DNA of 64,000 nucleotides. It comes from Doryteuthis pealeii. Lineage: Eukaryota > Mollusca > Cephalopoda > Myopsida > Loliginidae. Location of the stretch: NCBI GenBank assembly GCA_023376005.1, contig CM042145.1, forward strand, positions 12,856,454 through 12,920,453, in the 5' to 3' direction. The position numbers were made by a program, and so were the translations under genes. The notes under the pieces are model-generated. The model was not told the origin of the DNA, did no database searches, and saw only the letters and a list, made by a program, of their open reading frames with translations. Of the stretch, positions 22,883-33,289 are shown piece after piece. Positions within the stretch are counted from its first letter, which is position 1. Each line of letters opens with the position of its first letter.

Positions 22883-23126
22883 TTTTTTCAGCAGCCACCG
22901 GCTGGGTTTTTTGAGGCAGGAGGCGGGACAGTTTCTCGAGAGAGTACCGTTTTTGTTGTTTTTTTAAAGAATCTGCTCGAGTAGTAAATAAGTACCGAAA
23001 ATCGAAAAATAAAATGAAAATGAAAACTAAAAAATAATTTTTGGACTATTATTTGGGTAATATTTGCGAGTTCTGTCCTGGAATCCTGCCTCAAAAATGG
23101 TAGCCAGTGACAGCTCAAAAAAAAAA

Positions 23127-23403
23127 CACCAGCTACATTAAAATCCGTAGCCGAAGGGTGTAAAAAATAGAGTTAGTGTTTAGGGCTAGGATTGGGGTTG
23201 GGGTTTGGGTTTAGGGTTAGTTTAATGGAAAATAAATAAATAATTTGGGTGACCCAGGAAAAACAGAACCACAAAATTTGTAATAAAACTTAATTTTAAC
23301 TAGAGGGGGTTGGGGTTGGGTTTTCAGAAAAAACGCCCTAAGTTGTTTTTCTTTCTTTTTTTCAAGTGATACCGCTTCGGCTACAGACTTCAATCGTAGC
23401 TGG
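23127..23403. mobile_element. MITE with telomere-like interior, copy 2
   Basis: Same inverted ends as copy 1 (CACCAGCTAC.. and ..TTCAATCGTAGCTGG). The interior contains GGGTTTAGGGTTAG, which matches the animal telomere motif TTAGGG for about two units. Confidence 0.7.
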
Positions 23404-23462
23404 TTTGTTTTTTCAGCAGTCTGCGGCTAGCAGTTTTTGAGCAGAGGCCAAGACGGAACTCT

Positions 23463-23800
23463 GAACAAGTTACCATTATTTGTATTATTTAGACTATTGT
23501 CCTCATCTTCATTGTTATCTGTACAGCGTTTCGGTCGATGTGCCCTCCGCCTTCTTCAGGTATTTCTTGTCGCACAGAGCTTTTGTAATAGGGAGCCATC
23601 ACAGAACTTTGAACCTAACTCTTTATTCAGCCCACGGGGTATCCTGTTCTCATTCCACTAACCAAAACTGGGTACAGTGTTAAGCTATGTTAATTATTAT
23701 TCTATGTTACTGCTGCCCTGACCAGGATTGAACCTGCAGTCTAGAGATAACTGTCATTTAGAACTGTCTTAACCTAACTCCTTTCTACTAAGTTATGTGT
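23463..23800 (-). mobile_element. tRNA-derived SINE, family 4
   Basis: On the minus strand a tRNA-like head (ACTTAGTAGAAAGG.., GCAGGTTCAATCCTGGTCAG) leads into a body shared with 40972-41274. The tail carries CTGAAGAAGGCGGAGGG.. and CGAAACGCTGTACA, ending AATAATACAAATAATGG. The same tail builds the palindromes at 24.6 and 37.4 kb. Confidence 0.72.
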
Positions 23801-23814
23801 CTAATTGGACAATC

Positions 23815-24070
23815 CTGTGTGATTTTTTTTCAATCGCAAAGTTAGAATTTATTTTGTAAAAACGGATTTTAAGTAGCGTCTTGGCAGATCAAGATGATCG
23901 AAATTGACTGAAAACATTGTTTTAAATGTATCAAAATAAATTACATGTGTAATATTATTTTGCTTTTTTGCTGATGCTCATTATGTTACTTTTTCGACTT
24001 AGACAAAAAATTTACCTTCAATAATCGGTTTAATGAATTTAATTTATTTTTAAAAATAAAAGCAGATTCC
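23815..24070 (-). repeat. AT-rich dispersed repeat, right arm 1
   Basis: Colinear with 36595-36800 and inverted relative to 22185-22480 and 35215-35510. Shared blocks include TTTTTTTCAATCG, TTATTTTGTAAA, GTGTAATATTATTTTGCTTT. Confidence 0.55.
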
Positions 24071-24141
24071 TGGTCTTTTTCACTAATCCCAATCATCTAG
24101 CGAGAGCTTAACGGGTGACCCAACGGGTCACTTTTGTCTAG

Positions 24142-24144
<3 letters not shown>

Positions 24145-24199
<55 letters not shown>

Positions 24200-24273
24200 T
24201 GTTGTGTATGTATGTGTTATGTGTGTGTGTGTTTATGTATATATATATAATTATATATATATTTATATAGAGA

Positions 24274-24307
<34 letters not shown>

Positions 24308-24354
24308 AATATGAACACATAATAGATAGATGGGTAGATAAATAGGAATAGGTT

Positions 24355-24385
<31 letters not shown>

Positions 24386-24422
24386 TAGATATAACCCCCC
24401 CCACACACACACACACACACAC
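24145..24422. repeat. Compound microsatellite cluster
   Basis: (TA)n, (TG)n, (TA)n, (GA)n, (GATA)n and (CA)n in succession. Confidence 0.92.
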
Positions 24423-24492
24423 TTTTTTTTAAATCGTCCCTAGAAAATAAGTGGTGGCGATCAAATAAATTTTATTAAATGACGTAAAATTC

Positions 24493-24502
24493 NNNNNNNN
24501 NN
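24493..24502. other. Assembly gap (10 N)
   Basis: Ten Ns join AAAATTC and AAATTCAG. The short overlap on both sides and the start of the 3-kb repeated block right after it suggest a scaffold join of unknown true size. Confidence 0.97.
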
Positions 24503-24551
24503 AAATTCAGAAAGTATTGCGTCATGTTGCCAATAAGTTGTGTGTTATTAG

Positions 24552-24890
24552 ATTCAATGATTTCTCCTGAATGTTGAGATGAGGCTTGAAGATTAGTATT
24601 ATCTGCGTTATTCGGACTATTGTCCCCATCTTCATTGTTATTTGTACAACGTTTCGGCTGATATAACCTCGCCCCTTCTCAGTATTTCTTGTCAGACTCG
24701 GGAACCTTCTCTTCGAACTCAGGAACTTTCTTGTCGTATTCGGGAGCTATCATGACAAGAAAGTTCCTAGTTCGAAAAGAAGCTTCCCGAGTCCGACCAA
24801 GAAATACCTGAAGAAGGCCGGAGGGATATCGCCGAAGTTGTACAAATAACAATGAAGATGGGACAATAGTCTGCAATAACGCAGATAATA
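24552..24890. mobile_element. Palindromic SINE-tail element, copy 1
   Basis: Copy of 37308-37644 within the duplicated block. Two inverted arms of about 150 bp, each with TTGTACAACGTTTCGGC-type and TCTTCAG-type motifs, meet near 24750. Confidence 0.75.
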
Positions 24891-25583
24891 CTAATTCAAT
24901 GACTTTATATAAATATTTAGATATCATTTACTATATGCTACCATTGACAATAGCTTGATACTTTTGTACTAATAATTAAGTTACAAAAGTGGAAATCTGT
25001 ACAAAGATTTGTTAAAAAAAGAGGATAAATATATTAATTCATTGGTGTAGATAATTTCCTTCTTGCAACCATGTGACAGGGTATTCATTATACTGATGGC
25101 TATTAATAATTGGCCATTTAATTTTCCTTTACCATCTGTCCCCCCAATATTTGAATGATATACTGGAAGACCCCCTTTTAGCTCTCATTCATACTGCGAT
25201 CATATGTATACAATGCTTCAGGGAAGAGAGTTATGTGTTTTGGGCGGTGAATAAACAAAATGCGAACAAATCTGTTGGTGACACTCTCTTTGCATCACCT
25301 CAACAAAGCATGAAATTAATGAAGACCCTGCCATCTCTCTTGAGAATACTGCCCTCACACTTCTTGAACCCATAAGTGACACTTGTTTGTTTTTTTTCTC
25401 TGAGAAACTTCAAGAATTTAGGCCCAGCACCTTGCTCGCGTTTACTTTCTTTATTATTCCTCTATAACCAGAATGACTCTTATTTGTCCAGTCAACTTGT
25501 GAATTGAACATTGTTGCCAATATAATTCATTTTTATCTGTAATTCACAGTTGAGATAATTGTAAACTGTAGATAAAACTAAAT

Positions 25584-25586
<3 letters not shown>

Positions 25587-25642
<56 letters not shown>
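25587..25642. repeat. (TA)n microsatellite
   Basis: About 28 TA units. The paralogous tract is at 38331-38384. Confidence 0.95.
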
Positions 25643-25645
<3 letters not shown>

Positions 25646-26040
25646 AACCTACTCGAGTTTCATCATCTGAATGCGTCAGGGTTACATCCGCTAATTAATC
25701 GAGTTTTGATCAATATCAGTTGATACCACGTATGTCTGTTGGAATGAATATTGGATTTCTGTGCGCTTCCAACGATCGTACCCGTACCACCGGTAAGCCA
25801 CCACCCATACATAAAAATATAATACATATATATATATAATATATATATAATATATATATATATTTCTAGAATGCCCATAGAATGTGTTGTTCCCTTGAGA
25901 TTCTGGGTGGTCATGATCAATCTATCATAACTGTTCTGGGAGAACAGTATAGTGGTTTCCTATTTCCTTCTCCATGGTTGAATCAAAGTTTCCATTGCCT
26001 CATGAACATGGATAGAGCCCAATCAACCTTCCTATTTATA

Positions 26041-26235
26041 CTATACCTAAAAGAGAATGCCCTTAAGAAAGGCATGAATACATTTATCCTTCTCTCAGCT
26101 CTGCTGTGAATAGAGCAGACAACTCAGTCTAAGAAAAGGAAAACTCTGCAATTCAACCAGCTTGACTCTGCATACAGATTGACTTTGTTGCATACTACCT
26201 GTGGCTGAGGAGTTAGGTAACTACCTATCTAGGGG
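26041..26235 (+). mobile_element. SINE family 2, 3' body
   Basis: AATGCCCTTAAGAAAGGCAT, a CAGCTCTG block, AAGGAAAACTCTG and CATACTACCTG correspond to the body of 31482-31775. The tRNA head is missing. The paralogue is at 38795-38990. Confidence 0.65.
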
Positions 26236-27779
26236 AGAAGTGTATTCTCCAAATGAAACATCAAAACTTGGTTTGCCAATCCTACTTTCCAGATTAGAAA
26301 GCAGTTATCACCCCACAGCTCCATTTCTTGCACAAAAATACAGCAAAATAATATGTTTTTAGTGAGCATACACAGTCTTGTTAAATGATTAACCAATGTT
26401 TTAGCTCAAATTTTGCCTACAGATAAAAATGGATGTTATCATTGTCAATCATAATGGTTGAAAATTGCACGGAAACACCGCGGAATTGAATTATTGACTA
26501 TAAACAAAAAAGGTCCAGCAAAACAACTTCTCATTTTTTAACCATAAAAATCTGCTCTATTGAATAACTAGCCATTGTTCTATGCATGATTATTTACATC
26601 TTTTGGATCTACATCTTGCCATTAAACGTAAAACAAAAGAAAGCTAAGCACTAAGTATGGAGAAAAATTGGAAAAAATAAACAAATAAAAACACATCGCA
26701 AAATGATACATAAAGTTTATAGTGACGTGGGAGTGCGTGGAAGTAAGCTAAAGAGCAAAACAAAGATAATTAGTTGTCTGTTATTTCCCTACTTACTAAA
26801 ACAAAATCACCTAAATATAACTTGAAATAAAAAACTTGCCCTGTCTCTTACCAGTAATTATGAATTTTTCCCTATTTGTCAATTAGACTAGACTCTGTGA
26901 CGTGTCAATACTATCACAACAACACCTCCTTTATAACCTAAACTAAAAATCTTAATAATCATATCTATCCCATAATTTCTCTCATAAAATATCCACAAGC
27001 TCCCACTTTAATACTTTCTTCTTCTGTCTTTGTTCTGAATGCATACTTTTTGCCAGACTTACAATCATGCGTCATGACACCTCTTACGCTGTGTGCGGAT
27101 TGCGCGGCCTCAGCTTCTTTCAAAAAGAGCATATAACGTTCTGAACACAATACAGTTACAATTACTCTTTTAAATTAAATGATTTTTCACTAACTCCTGT
27201 CATTTACAAAACATTCACATCACAATTTCTTTCATCCCCATAATCCAATCCTGACAGCGTTTAAGATAAACCAATAACGTTTTAAGCTTTTCTATAAATA
27301 AATCATCTATATTCTGGAAACACTTTGTTTTTTCAAATTTCTTCATATTGTCGATTATTTCCATATTACTCCCATATATATATATTATATATATATATAT
27401 ATATATTAATGCTGTGTGACTTCTACGATATATCTTGATAAACTGACTATAATACAAAACATCATGCGTTTAAATTACTTGATATGGTTTTTGCTGTCAT
27501 ATTTCAAAGTCTTAAATGTTCTGCCTCCCAATTTTACTACCTTAGACTATGTAAACATTTTAAACTAGGAGACGTTGTCTTTTTCAATTTTATATACTGC
27601 GGCTACAGTATGATTCTTGAAACAAATCATATTGATCGTTAATTTTCAGAAGCAAAGTTGTCCGTCTTTATGCTGACATGCATTCTTAATATTTAGTGCT
27701 ATAAAAAGGAGTTTTGGTATATTCTCTATTCTGCACTAGTATTTGCATTCTTTTTTATCTCTCTCTTGAAACTATTTCA

Positions 27780-27925
27780 TCATTTATGCAAATTTTTTCA
27801 TTAATTTACGAAAAAAAAAATCATGAAAAAATTCTATGAAAAATAATTTACGAAAAAGATTTTACGAAAAAAAAAAATTGACATCATTTTATGAAATATC
27901 AATTATTTTTGGGGTACCCTGTATA
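27780..27925 (-). mobile_element. Possible mariner-type terminal fragment
   Basis: Minus strand starts TACAGGGTACCCCAAAA, like ends of some Tc1/mariner elements, followed by A/T-rich sequence with repeated TTTTCGTAAAT. No second end or transposase is found. Confidence 0.3.
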
Positions 27926-27970
27926 CATCAAAGTGCTTAAGCAATAAAGAAAAAAAAGAAAATAAAACGT

Positions 27971-28086
27971 TGCCTCGGGTGAGGCTCGAACTCACAACCT
28001 CCGCATTCCTCTCTCTGCGTCATGTAGATACGCAGGGAAGGTACTGTCTATAAGTACGGCGCGCTAACCGATTGTGCCACCGAGGC
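27971..28086 (-). tRNA. tRNA-Ile(UAU) with 42-nt intron
   Basis: The minus strand folds as a full tRNA: acceptor GCCTCGG with CCGAGGC (7 perfect pairs), D-arm with AATCGGTTAGCGC, anticodon stem CCGTA/TGCGG with loop C-T-TAT-A-A, and T-arm GTGAG-TTCGAGC-CTCAC, with discriminator A. The anticodon is UAU and the intron (28048-28007) follows position 37. This matches eukaryotic tRNA-Ile(UAU), one of the tRNAs that normally carries an intron. ACGTTTTATTTTC just downstream supplies T-run terminators for RNA polymerase III. It lies antisense inside the DIP2 intron. Two related copies nearby (17944, 19436) share the flank AGCCGG..CAGC, so it may belong to a repeat, yet its own structure is intact. 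Confidence 0.82.
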
Positions 28087-28407
28087 AAGCTGTCAGCCGG
28101 CTCACAATCCAGCTTTCATATAGATTGTGTGTATGTATAGTTACGTTCACACAATACTGTGAAGCAAGGGAATGGCCGTGTTGGACATCTGTCGTCCTAC
28201 GCAGAGAAGAAAAAAAGGAAATAAAAAAATAAAAATAAAATATATAAAAGGTAGATCTTTAAAGATATATATGCAACTATGCATAAACAAAAGTAAACAA
28301 GTCGGTGATTTGTTTTTTTTTTCCCTAAATGGTCACGTGCTACTTGAATCGTCCAATCAATTAAGTTTTAGAATATTCTAAATTTGGTGCTTTATGTAAA
28401 AAAAAAG

Positions 28408-28653
28408 TTAAGTCAACGGGGCGGCCTAAAGTCGGTATCAGCCAGTCAGCGAGGGAGTCTATCCCCTTTTCAATAGCGCTAGAACAAGGAGATTGTTTTT
28501 TAGCATCTGAGGTGGAGCGCCACACCTACCATCAGCTCTTTACTTTACAGATCCCTGTGCTACTCATACGCTGAGTTGGCGGGGACGGGTATCGAACTAG
28601 GAACCTTGTGGTTTCTAGCCGAACGCTCTACCGACTGAGCTTAACCCGTCCCT
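28408..28653 (-). mobile_element. tRNA-derived SINE, family 1
   Basis: On the minus strand the head is GACGGGTTAAGCTCAGTCGG..AGAGCG and GGTTCCTAGTTCGATACCCG. The body ends GGCCGCCCCGTTGAC. Near full length, about 246 bp, followed downstream by a long (TAA)n tract on its 5' side. Confidence 0.88.
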
Positions 28654-28670
28654 TTTGTGTAGTATCATTC

Positions 28671-28777
<107 letters not shown>

Positions 28778-28904
28778 TTTTTAAAAACTTCTATAAAAAA
28801 ATGTAAAAAAAACTTATTAAAGATCTATTAAACTTTGAAAAAAAAAAAGAAAGTGAAATATTGAGTTATTTGAAAGTATCAAATACTATTAAGTTAAAAA
28901 AGAC

Positions 28905-29012
28905 ATTAGTTATTTATTAAGCTTAGCTTAGTTGAGGCACAAGGCCAAGTGAGAAATGAACTCACTAACAATGTGATAATATAACTTGCTAACCATTACA
29001 TCACGGAAGTCA
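28905..29012 (-). repeat. tRNA-derived SINE-like copy, family 3
   Basis: Minus strand: GTGATGTAATGGTTAGCAAG, GAGTTCATTTCTCACTTGG, TTGTGCCTCAACTAAGCTAA. Same order as 3575-3775. Confidence 0.5.
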
Positions 29013-29230
29013 CACACACCACACACACACACACAACACACACACACACACACACACATACACACACACATATATATATAAGTGTGTATATATGTATATA
29101 TATATTGTATATATGTATATTATTTTGAATATGACTGTATATGCATATAAATATATATATCATATATATACATCATATATATATATATATATATATCATA
29201 TATATCATATATATATATATATAATATATA
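29012..29230. repeat. (CA)n and (TA)n microsatellites
   Basis: CA tracts about 29012-29070, then interrupted TA/TATC repeats. They abut the hammerhead candidate. Confidence 0.92.
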
Positions 29231-29232
29231 TA

Positions 29233-29345
29233 AGTAAAGAAATAACATTCGCCTCTGATGAGGTGGGAGAATTAGACACTTAGGTCTAAGCTCCCCGAAA
29301 TAGACTATAAAGCTAAATCTCTAAGTCTTTTGTTATTTCTTTACT
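29233..29345 (+). ncRNA. Candidate type I hammerhead ribozyme
   Basis: The core is complete: CTGATGA at 29255-29261 and GAAA at 29297-29300. Helix II is GGGAG (29265-29269) with CTCCC (29291-29295), extended by TTAGAC (29272-29277) with GTCTAA (29284-29289) and closed at the core by G262-C296. Helix III is ATA (29300-29302) with TAT (29306-29308), loop GAC. It is followed by A at 29309, giving an NUH-type site (A-U-A) with predicted cleavage after 29309. Helix I has 5 of 7 near-core pairs (29248-29254 with 29310-29316) and a distal 15-bp perfect helix (29233-29247 with 29331-29345). Three helices around an intact core are unlikely by chance. Known animal hammerheads often sit in Penelope-like elements and retrozymes. 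Activity is inferred, not shown. Confidence 0.72.
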
Positions 29346-29459
29346 CATATAATTGCTCTGTGACTCTAACATTAAGAGCACACATTGAGCTCTCAAACTG
29401 AAACAGGTTTTTTTTAAATAAAACTCGTAAGGAAGATTTCTTCTCTGGACTTTTGATTA

Positions 29460-29460
<1 letters not shown>

Positions 29461-29510
<50 letters not shown>

Positions 29511-29637
29511 TGTGTGTGTGTGTGTGTGTGTTTGTGTGTATCGAATGGTCTATTCATATCTATCTATCTATCTATCTATCTATCTGTTTCAGCCTGTTCA
29601 TATCTGTCTATCATTTTTATATTCATCTCATTCTGTT

Positions 29638-29681
<44 letters not shown>

Positions 29682-29742
29682 ACACACACACACTATCTCT
29701 CTATCTACCTATCTATCTATCCATCTATCTATCACTCTCCTA

Positions 29743-29799
<57 letters not shown>

Positions 29800-29818
29800 G
29801 TGTGTGTGTGTCATCCTG

Positions 29819-29853
<35 letters not shown>
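29461..29853. repeat. Compound microsatellite cluster
   Basis: (TA)n, (TG)n, (TATC)n, (CT)n, (CA)n, (TATC)n, (TA)n, (TG)n, (TA)n. The long open frames here (up to 178 codons) only reflect stop-free simple repeats. Confidence 0.95.
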
Positions 29854-29855
<2 letters not shown>

Positions 29856-30030
29856 TGTTTATGTCTATTGATTGATATTGTTAGTATAATGATTCCAATA
29901 CTCACTGGATGCCCAAACTTCGTAGCCTTATGCCAGACATACCTGAACTGGATAAATAATTCCCTGGTGCCCCACTGTTCTGACCTTGTGTCAGACTTTT
30001 CTACGCTTCATTAATAACTATTATCATCAC

Positions 30031-30077
30031 CCCCCTCTCTCTCTTCTCTCTCTTCTTTCTCTCTCTCTCTCTCTCTT

Positions 30078-30160
<83 letters not shown>

Positions 30161-30195
30161 TCTCTCGATTGATAGATAGATAGATAGATAGATCA
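30031..30195. repeat. (CT)n followed by (GATA)n
   Basis: CT/TTTC tract about 30031-30166, then GATA units to about 30193. Confidence 0.95.
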
Positions 30196-30217
30196 TTTTC
30201 TTCATAACCAAACATAA

Positions 30218-30482
30218 AGTAAAAGTAAAGTCGTCGGGGTGGCCTAATGTCGGTATCAGCCAGACAGCGAGGGAGTCTATCCCCTTTTCACTAGCGCTAG
30301 ACCAAGGAGATTATTTCTTCGTTTGAGGTGAAGCGCCCCACCTACCATCAGCTCCCCACTTTACGACCAGATCAGATTACCCAATCTGTGCTACTCATAC
30401 GCTGAGTTGGCGGGACCGGTATCGAACCAGGATCATTGAGATTCCTAGGCGGGCGCTCTACCGACTGAGCTAAACCGGCCCC
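30218..30482 (-). mobile_element. tRNA-derived SINE, family 1
   Basis: Near full-length. Minus strand GGGGCCGGTTTAGCTCAGTC and CCTGGTTCGATACCGG head, body through CTAGCGCTAGTGAAAAGGGG, ending CGACTTTACTTTTAC. Confidence 0.9.
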
Positions 30483-30699
30483 TTAGTTGAACATTAATCA
30501 ACCAAAACGGATATTATTAGGTATTACAGAATCGTCCATACATAAGTACAACCTACCAATTTTCAAAACCAAGATATCAGGACTTTATCATTTCTAGCGG
30601 AACTTATACAACCAAAAACGGTTATTATTAGGTATTATTTATTACCAAATTCTACAATACTGAACCTATGTAACCAGAAATATGAATATGTAGTATCAT

Positions 30700-31025
30700 C
30701 ATCATCATTATCATCATCATCATCATCATTATCAGACGTGCTGGCGTCACGGTCTCGCTTTCGGACACCACTCTCGGTAAGTCGTCTAACCGACACCCAG
30801 TGTCCGTACAGATTTCGATAAATGCAAGTTTTTGCTGGTCGGGCAAAACTGGTGTGTCCATGTGTAGATGTCCATTCGAGAACGTCGCTTATGAGTTCGT
30901 CCTTACCTCACCAGCAGTGCCCAACCTTTCTCGCTCGTCTTACTTGGATGGTTTGGGAGATAGGTGGTAAGTGGCCGTACAGCTGTTGTTCTGTGGAGTG
31001 CTGCTTCCAGGATTTATTCAAGACA
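30700..31025 (+). repeat. Dispersed repeat, family R5
   Basis: Second copy of 13775-14050, starting in a (TCA)n tract (30692-30735). Confidence 0.55.
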
Positions 31026-31146
31026 GTACATAGCATCCTTGTGTAGTTTCCATTTACTTTTTTACCCGAGAATTTCATTTGAGTTTAAGTGGTGCAAGCA
31101 TACAGTAGTACACACTCGGCTGTAATTATTTTAAATTTATAATAAG

Positions 31147-31352
31147 AAGTAAAGTAAAGTCGTCGGGGCGGCCAAATGTCGGTATGAGCCAACAGCGAGG
31201 GAGTCTATTCTCTTTTCACTAGCGCTAGACCAAAGAGATTATTTTAGCATCTGATGTAGAGTGCCACTCCTACCATCAGCTCCTCACTTTACCGCACAGA
31301 TCCCTGTGCTACTCATAAGCTGAGTTGGCGAGGGCCGGTATTGAACTCGGCA
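31147..31352 (-). mobile_element. tRNA-derived SINE, family 1, truncated
   Basis: Body as in 30218-30482, but the tRNA head stops at the B box (GAGTTCAATACCGGCC), so the A box is lost. Confidence 0.85.
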
Positions 31353-31481
31353 GAAGTTTGAAATAATTCTCGTTTTATTTTATCAGAGATCTGATTTCTT
31401 TATGACTGATAACCTATCAATAGCGCTTCATGCATTACCTCTACGTATGTTGACATCAGTAGATGAGATACTGCTACCGAG

Positions 31482-31775
31482 AGAGGCGCGTGGTGTAATG
31501 GCTAGAGTCGTAGGAGATGAACCCGTCGACCCGAGTTTAAATCCTAGACGAGGCTCTCTACATTTCACATAGCGCTAATACCCTTGGGAAAGGTAATGCA
31601 TCAACCTGCTCTCCCTCCAGCTATGTGTAAATAGTAGGACTGACAGGGCTCTTTAATCTTGGTTAGGCTACCAGTCTAGGAGAAGGAAAACTCTGAATTC
31701 AAACCTGGTAAACCCCGAAAAAAATTGACCTTGTGTCACATCCTGCTCGTGAGGAGGGGTTGGTAAATATATGTA
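31482..31775 (+). mobile_element. tRNA-derived SINE, family 2, best copy
   Basis: A box GGTGTAATGGCTAGAGTCG and B box CGACCCGAGTTTAAATCC, body with CCCTTGGGAAAGG, GGAAAACTCTGAATTCAAAC, TTGTGTCACATCCTGCTCG and tail GGTAAATATATGTACTAC. About 294 bp. Confidence 0.85.
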
Positions 31776-31975
31776 CTACTACTGAGGTATACGAATCGGT
31801 GTTCAAACTAAACTTTGTTCTTTGTTCTTTGTTGTTTTCAGTGTTCTGTTTGGTTTGGTTTGTTTTACGGCATATCAATCTCGGTGGGTCATTTAATGCC
31901 GACAAAGTTTTGAAATAAATTCATTCTTAATGGATACGCAATTTTGTTTTTATAAACACATTTTTCTATTTAGCC

Positions 31976-32135
31976 CATAGATGGGACCCTAACAGGTACT
32001 ACCACTCCGGATCAGAGTGGACCAGGGAGCAATATTGATGAAGGGGTGCACCACATTTTCCAGACATCCAAAACTGGAACCTCACCATCAGATAGAGTTT
32101 AATGTCATTCCCAAGACATGAAGACCCTCAGCCAC
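31976..32135 (-). repeat. Dispersed repeat, family G
   Basis: Inverted copy: GATGGGACCCTAACAGGTA, CCACTCCGGATCAGAGTGGA, AACTGGAACCTCACCATC. Confidence 0.6.
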
Positions 32136-32459
32136 CGCCTTCTCTAGCTCATATCTGGTAAAAAGGGTTAGGGTTTGCCATAAGAGCAATAGGGTTGGGG
32201 CAATCATATAGATGCTAGGGCTTGACGGGATCAGTCGATTAATCGGAAGGGGCGTATTCTAGTTGGTATATTCGACAGGGCCTGAAAGTTTCAATGTTGT
32301 AGAGATCTTTAGAGATCGTTTTCTTTTGAGTCAGTCTGTCGTGTGATATATTCTCCCCACCCCCGCTATAATCACCCAGGGGGGAGATTCTTCGTTAGTT
32401 ACACTATTCATAATTACTTTAGGTTCCTGTCTTTCCAATTTTTTTACGGTAAAAACTAT

Positions 32460-33092
32460 TGCTAATGCCTCTGTAGCGATTGTCTGCCCCTGTTGGGGGA
32501 ACCTGTGTCCAAAAGGGTTATCTTCTCTTACCGTGAGTGTTTCGCCAATAGGTGACACTACTAGCTGGTATTTAAGCAGCAGCCCGGTAATTTCTCTCTT
32601 TCTTTCTTGATCTAGCATCCACAAAAAATGGACTAGACGCGTGGTGTCTCTGTCAATTAAGTGTGTGGGGTGGAGACTTTGCCTTCCAACTATCAGTAAG
32701 AGACTCATATTCTTTATGGACTCTTTCGTACTTCCAAAGGACTCTAGTCTTATCTGTTTGTTTATCTATCTATCTCAGTCTATTCCAAACTATATATCCA
32801 TCTTCATATCTAAACAAGAATTACGACAAATTACGATAAATAAACAAGAATTACGACGAGCTGGGGTTGTTATTTTGATAGTCACCGCGCAGCAATTTTT
32901 GAGGCAGGAGACCGGGACACACTTCCTCATAAATTACCAAATTGACAACTTTTAGTCTGTTGGTGGGTTTGATTTGTAGCGATTGTCTGCCCCTGTTGGG
33001 AGGAACCTGTGTCCAAAAGGGTTATCTTCCCTTACCGTGAGTGTTTCGCCAATAGGTGACACTACTAGCTGGGTATTTAAACAACAGCCAGG

Positions 33093-33164
<72 letters not shown>

Positions 33165-33217
33165 TGGTCTAGCATCCACAAAAATGGACTAGACACGTAG
33201 TGTCTCCGTCCATTAAG
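32460..33217 (+). repeat. Pair of ~200-240-bp direct repeats
   Basis: 32471-32668 and 32976-33217 share TAGCGATTGTCTGCCCCTGT, CAAAAGGGTTATCTTC, GTGACACTACTAGCTGG, TCTAGCATCCACAAAAA, TGGACTAGACxCGTxGTGTC. The second has an expanded (CT)n tract (33098-33162). They are 505 bp apart and could be LTR-like, but no TG..CA ends or internal coding are recognised. The minus-strand open frame at 32331-32708 merely crosses this repeat. Confidence 0.7.
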
Positions 33218-33289
33218 TATGGAGCCGAACTATCAGTAAATGACTCTCATATTCTTCACGAACTCTTTCATACTTTCTGTCCTGTCGGC

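Larger units (their letters stand above)
24503..27752 (+). repeat. 3.2-kb duplicated block, copy 1
   Basis: Colinear over its full length with 37254-40336, from AAATTCAGAAAGTAT to GTATTTGCATTCTTTTTT. The copies differ mainly by many small insertions and deletions. Contents in order: a palindromic retroelement (about 24552-24890), unique-looking sequence, (TA)n at 25587-25642 and about 25826-25864, a family 2 SINE body (26041-26235), and a Penelope-type 3' end near 27200. Confidence 0.93.

Noticed and set aside
23200..23222. True telomere end
   Set aside because: Only about two TTAGGG-like units inside a MITE, with normal intron on both sides.
25151..25375. 74-codon open frame in duplicated copy 1
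   Set aside because: The colinear copy at about 37900-38120 has several indels that break it, so it is not supported as coding.
28590..28653. tRNA gene in SINE heads (also 30420-30482, 54010-54073, 6186-6260)
   Set aside because: A and B boxes are present, but acceptor and anticodon stems do not pair well and a shared SINE body follows. These are SINE promoters, not tRNA genes.
29453..30014. Long overlapping open frames up to 178 codons
   Set aside because: They run through TG, TATC, CT, CA and TA microsatellites. Stop-free simple repeats give long frames with no protein meaning.
32331..32708. 125-codon minus-strand open frame
   Set aside because: It lies over a non-coding repeat also present at 32976-33217, where the frame is not kept.
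32471..33217. LTR retrotransposon defined by the direct repeats
   Set aside because: No TG..CA ends, primer-binding site, target duplication or coding sequence between the repeats could be seen.
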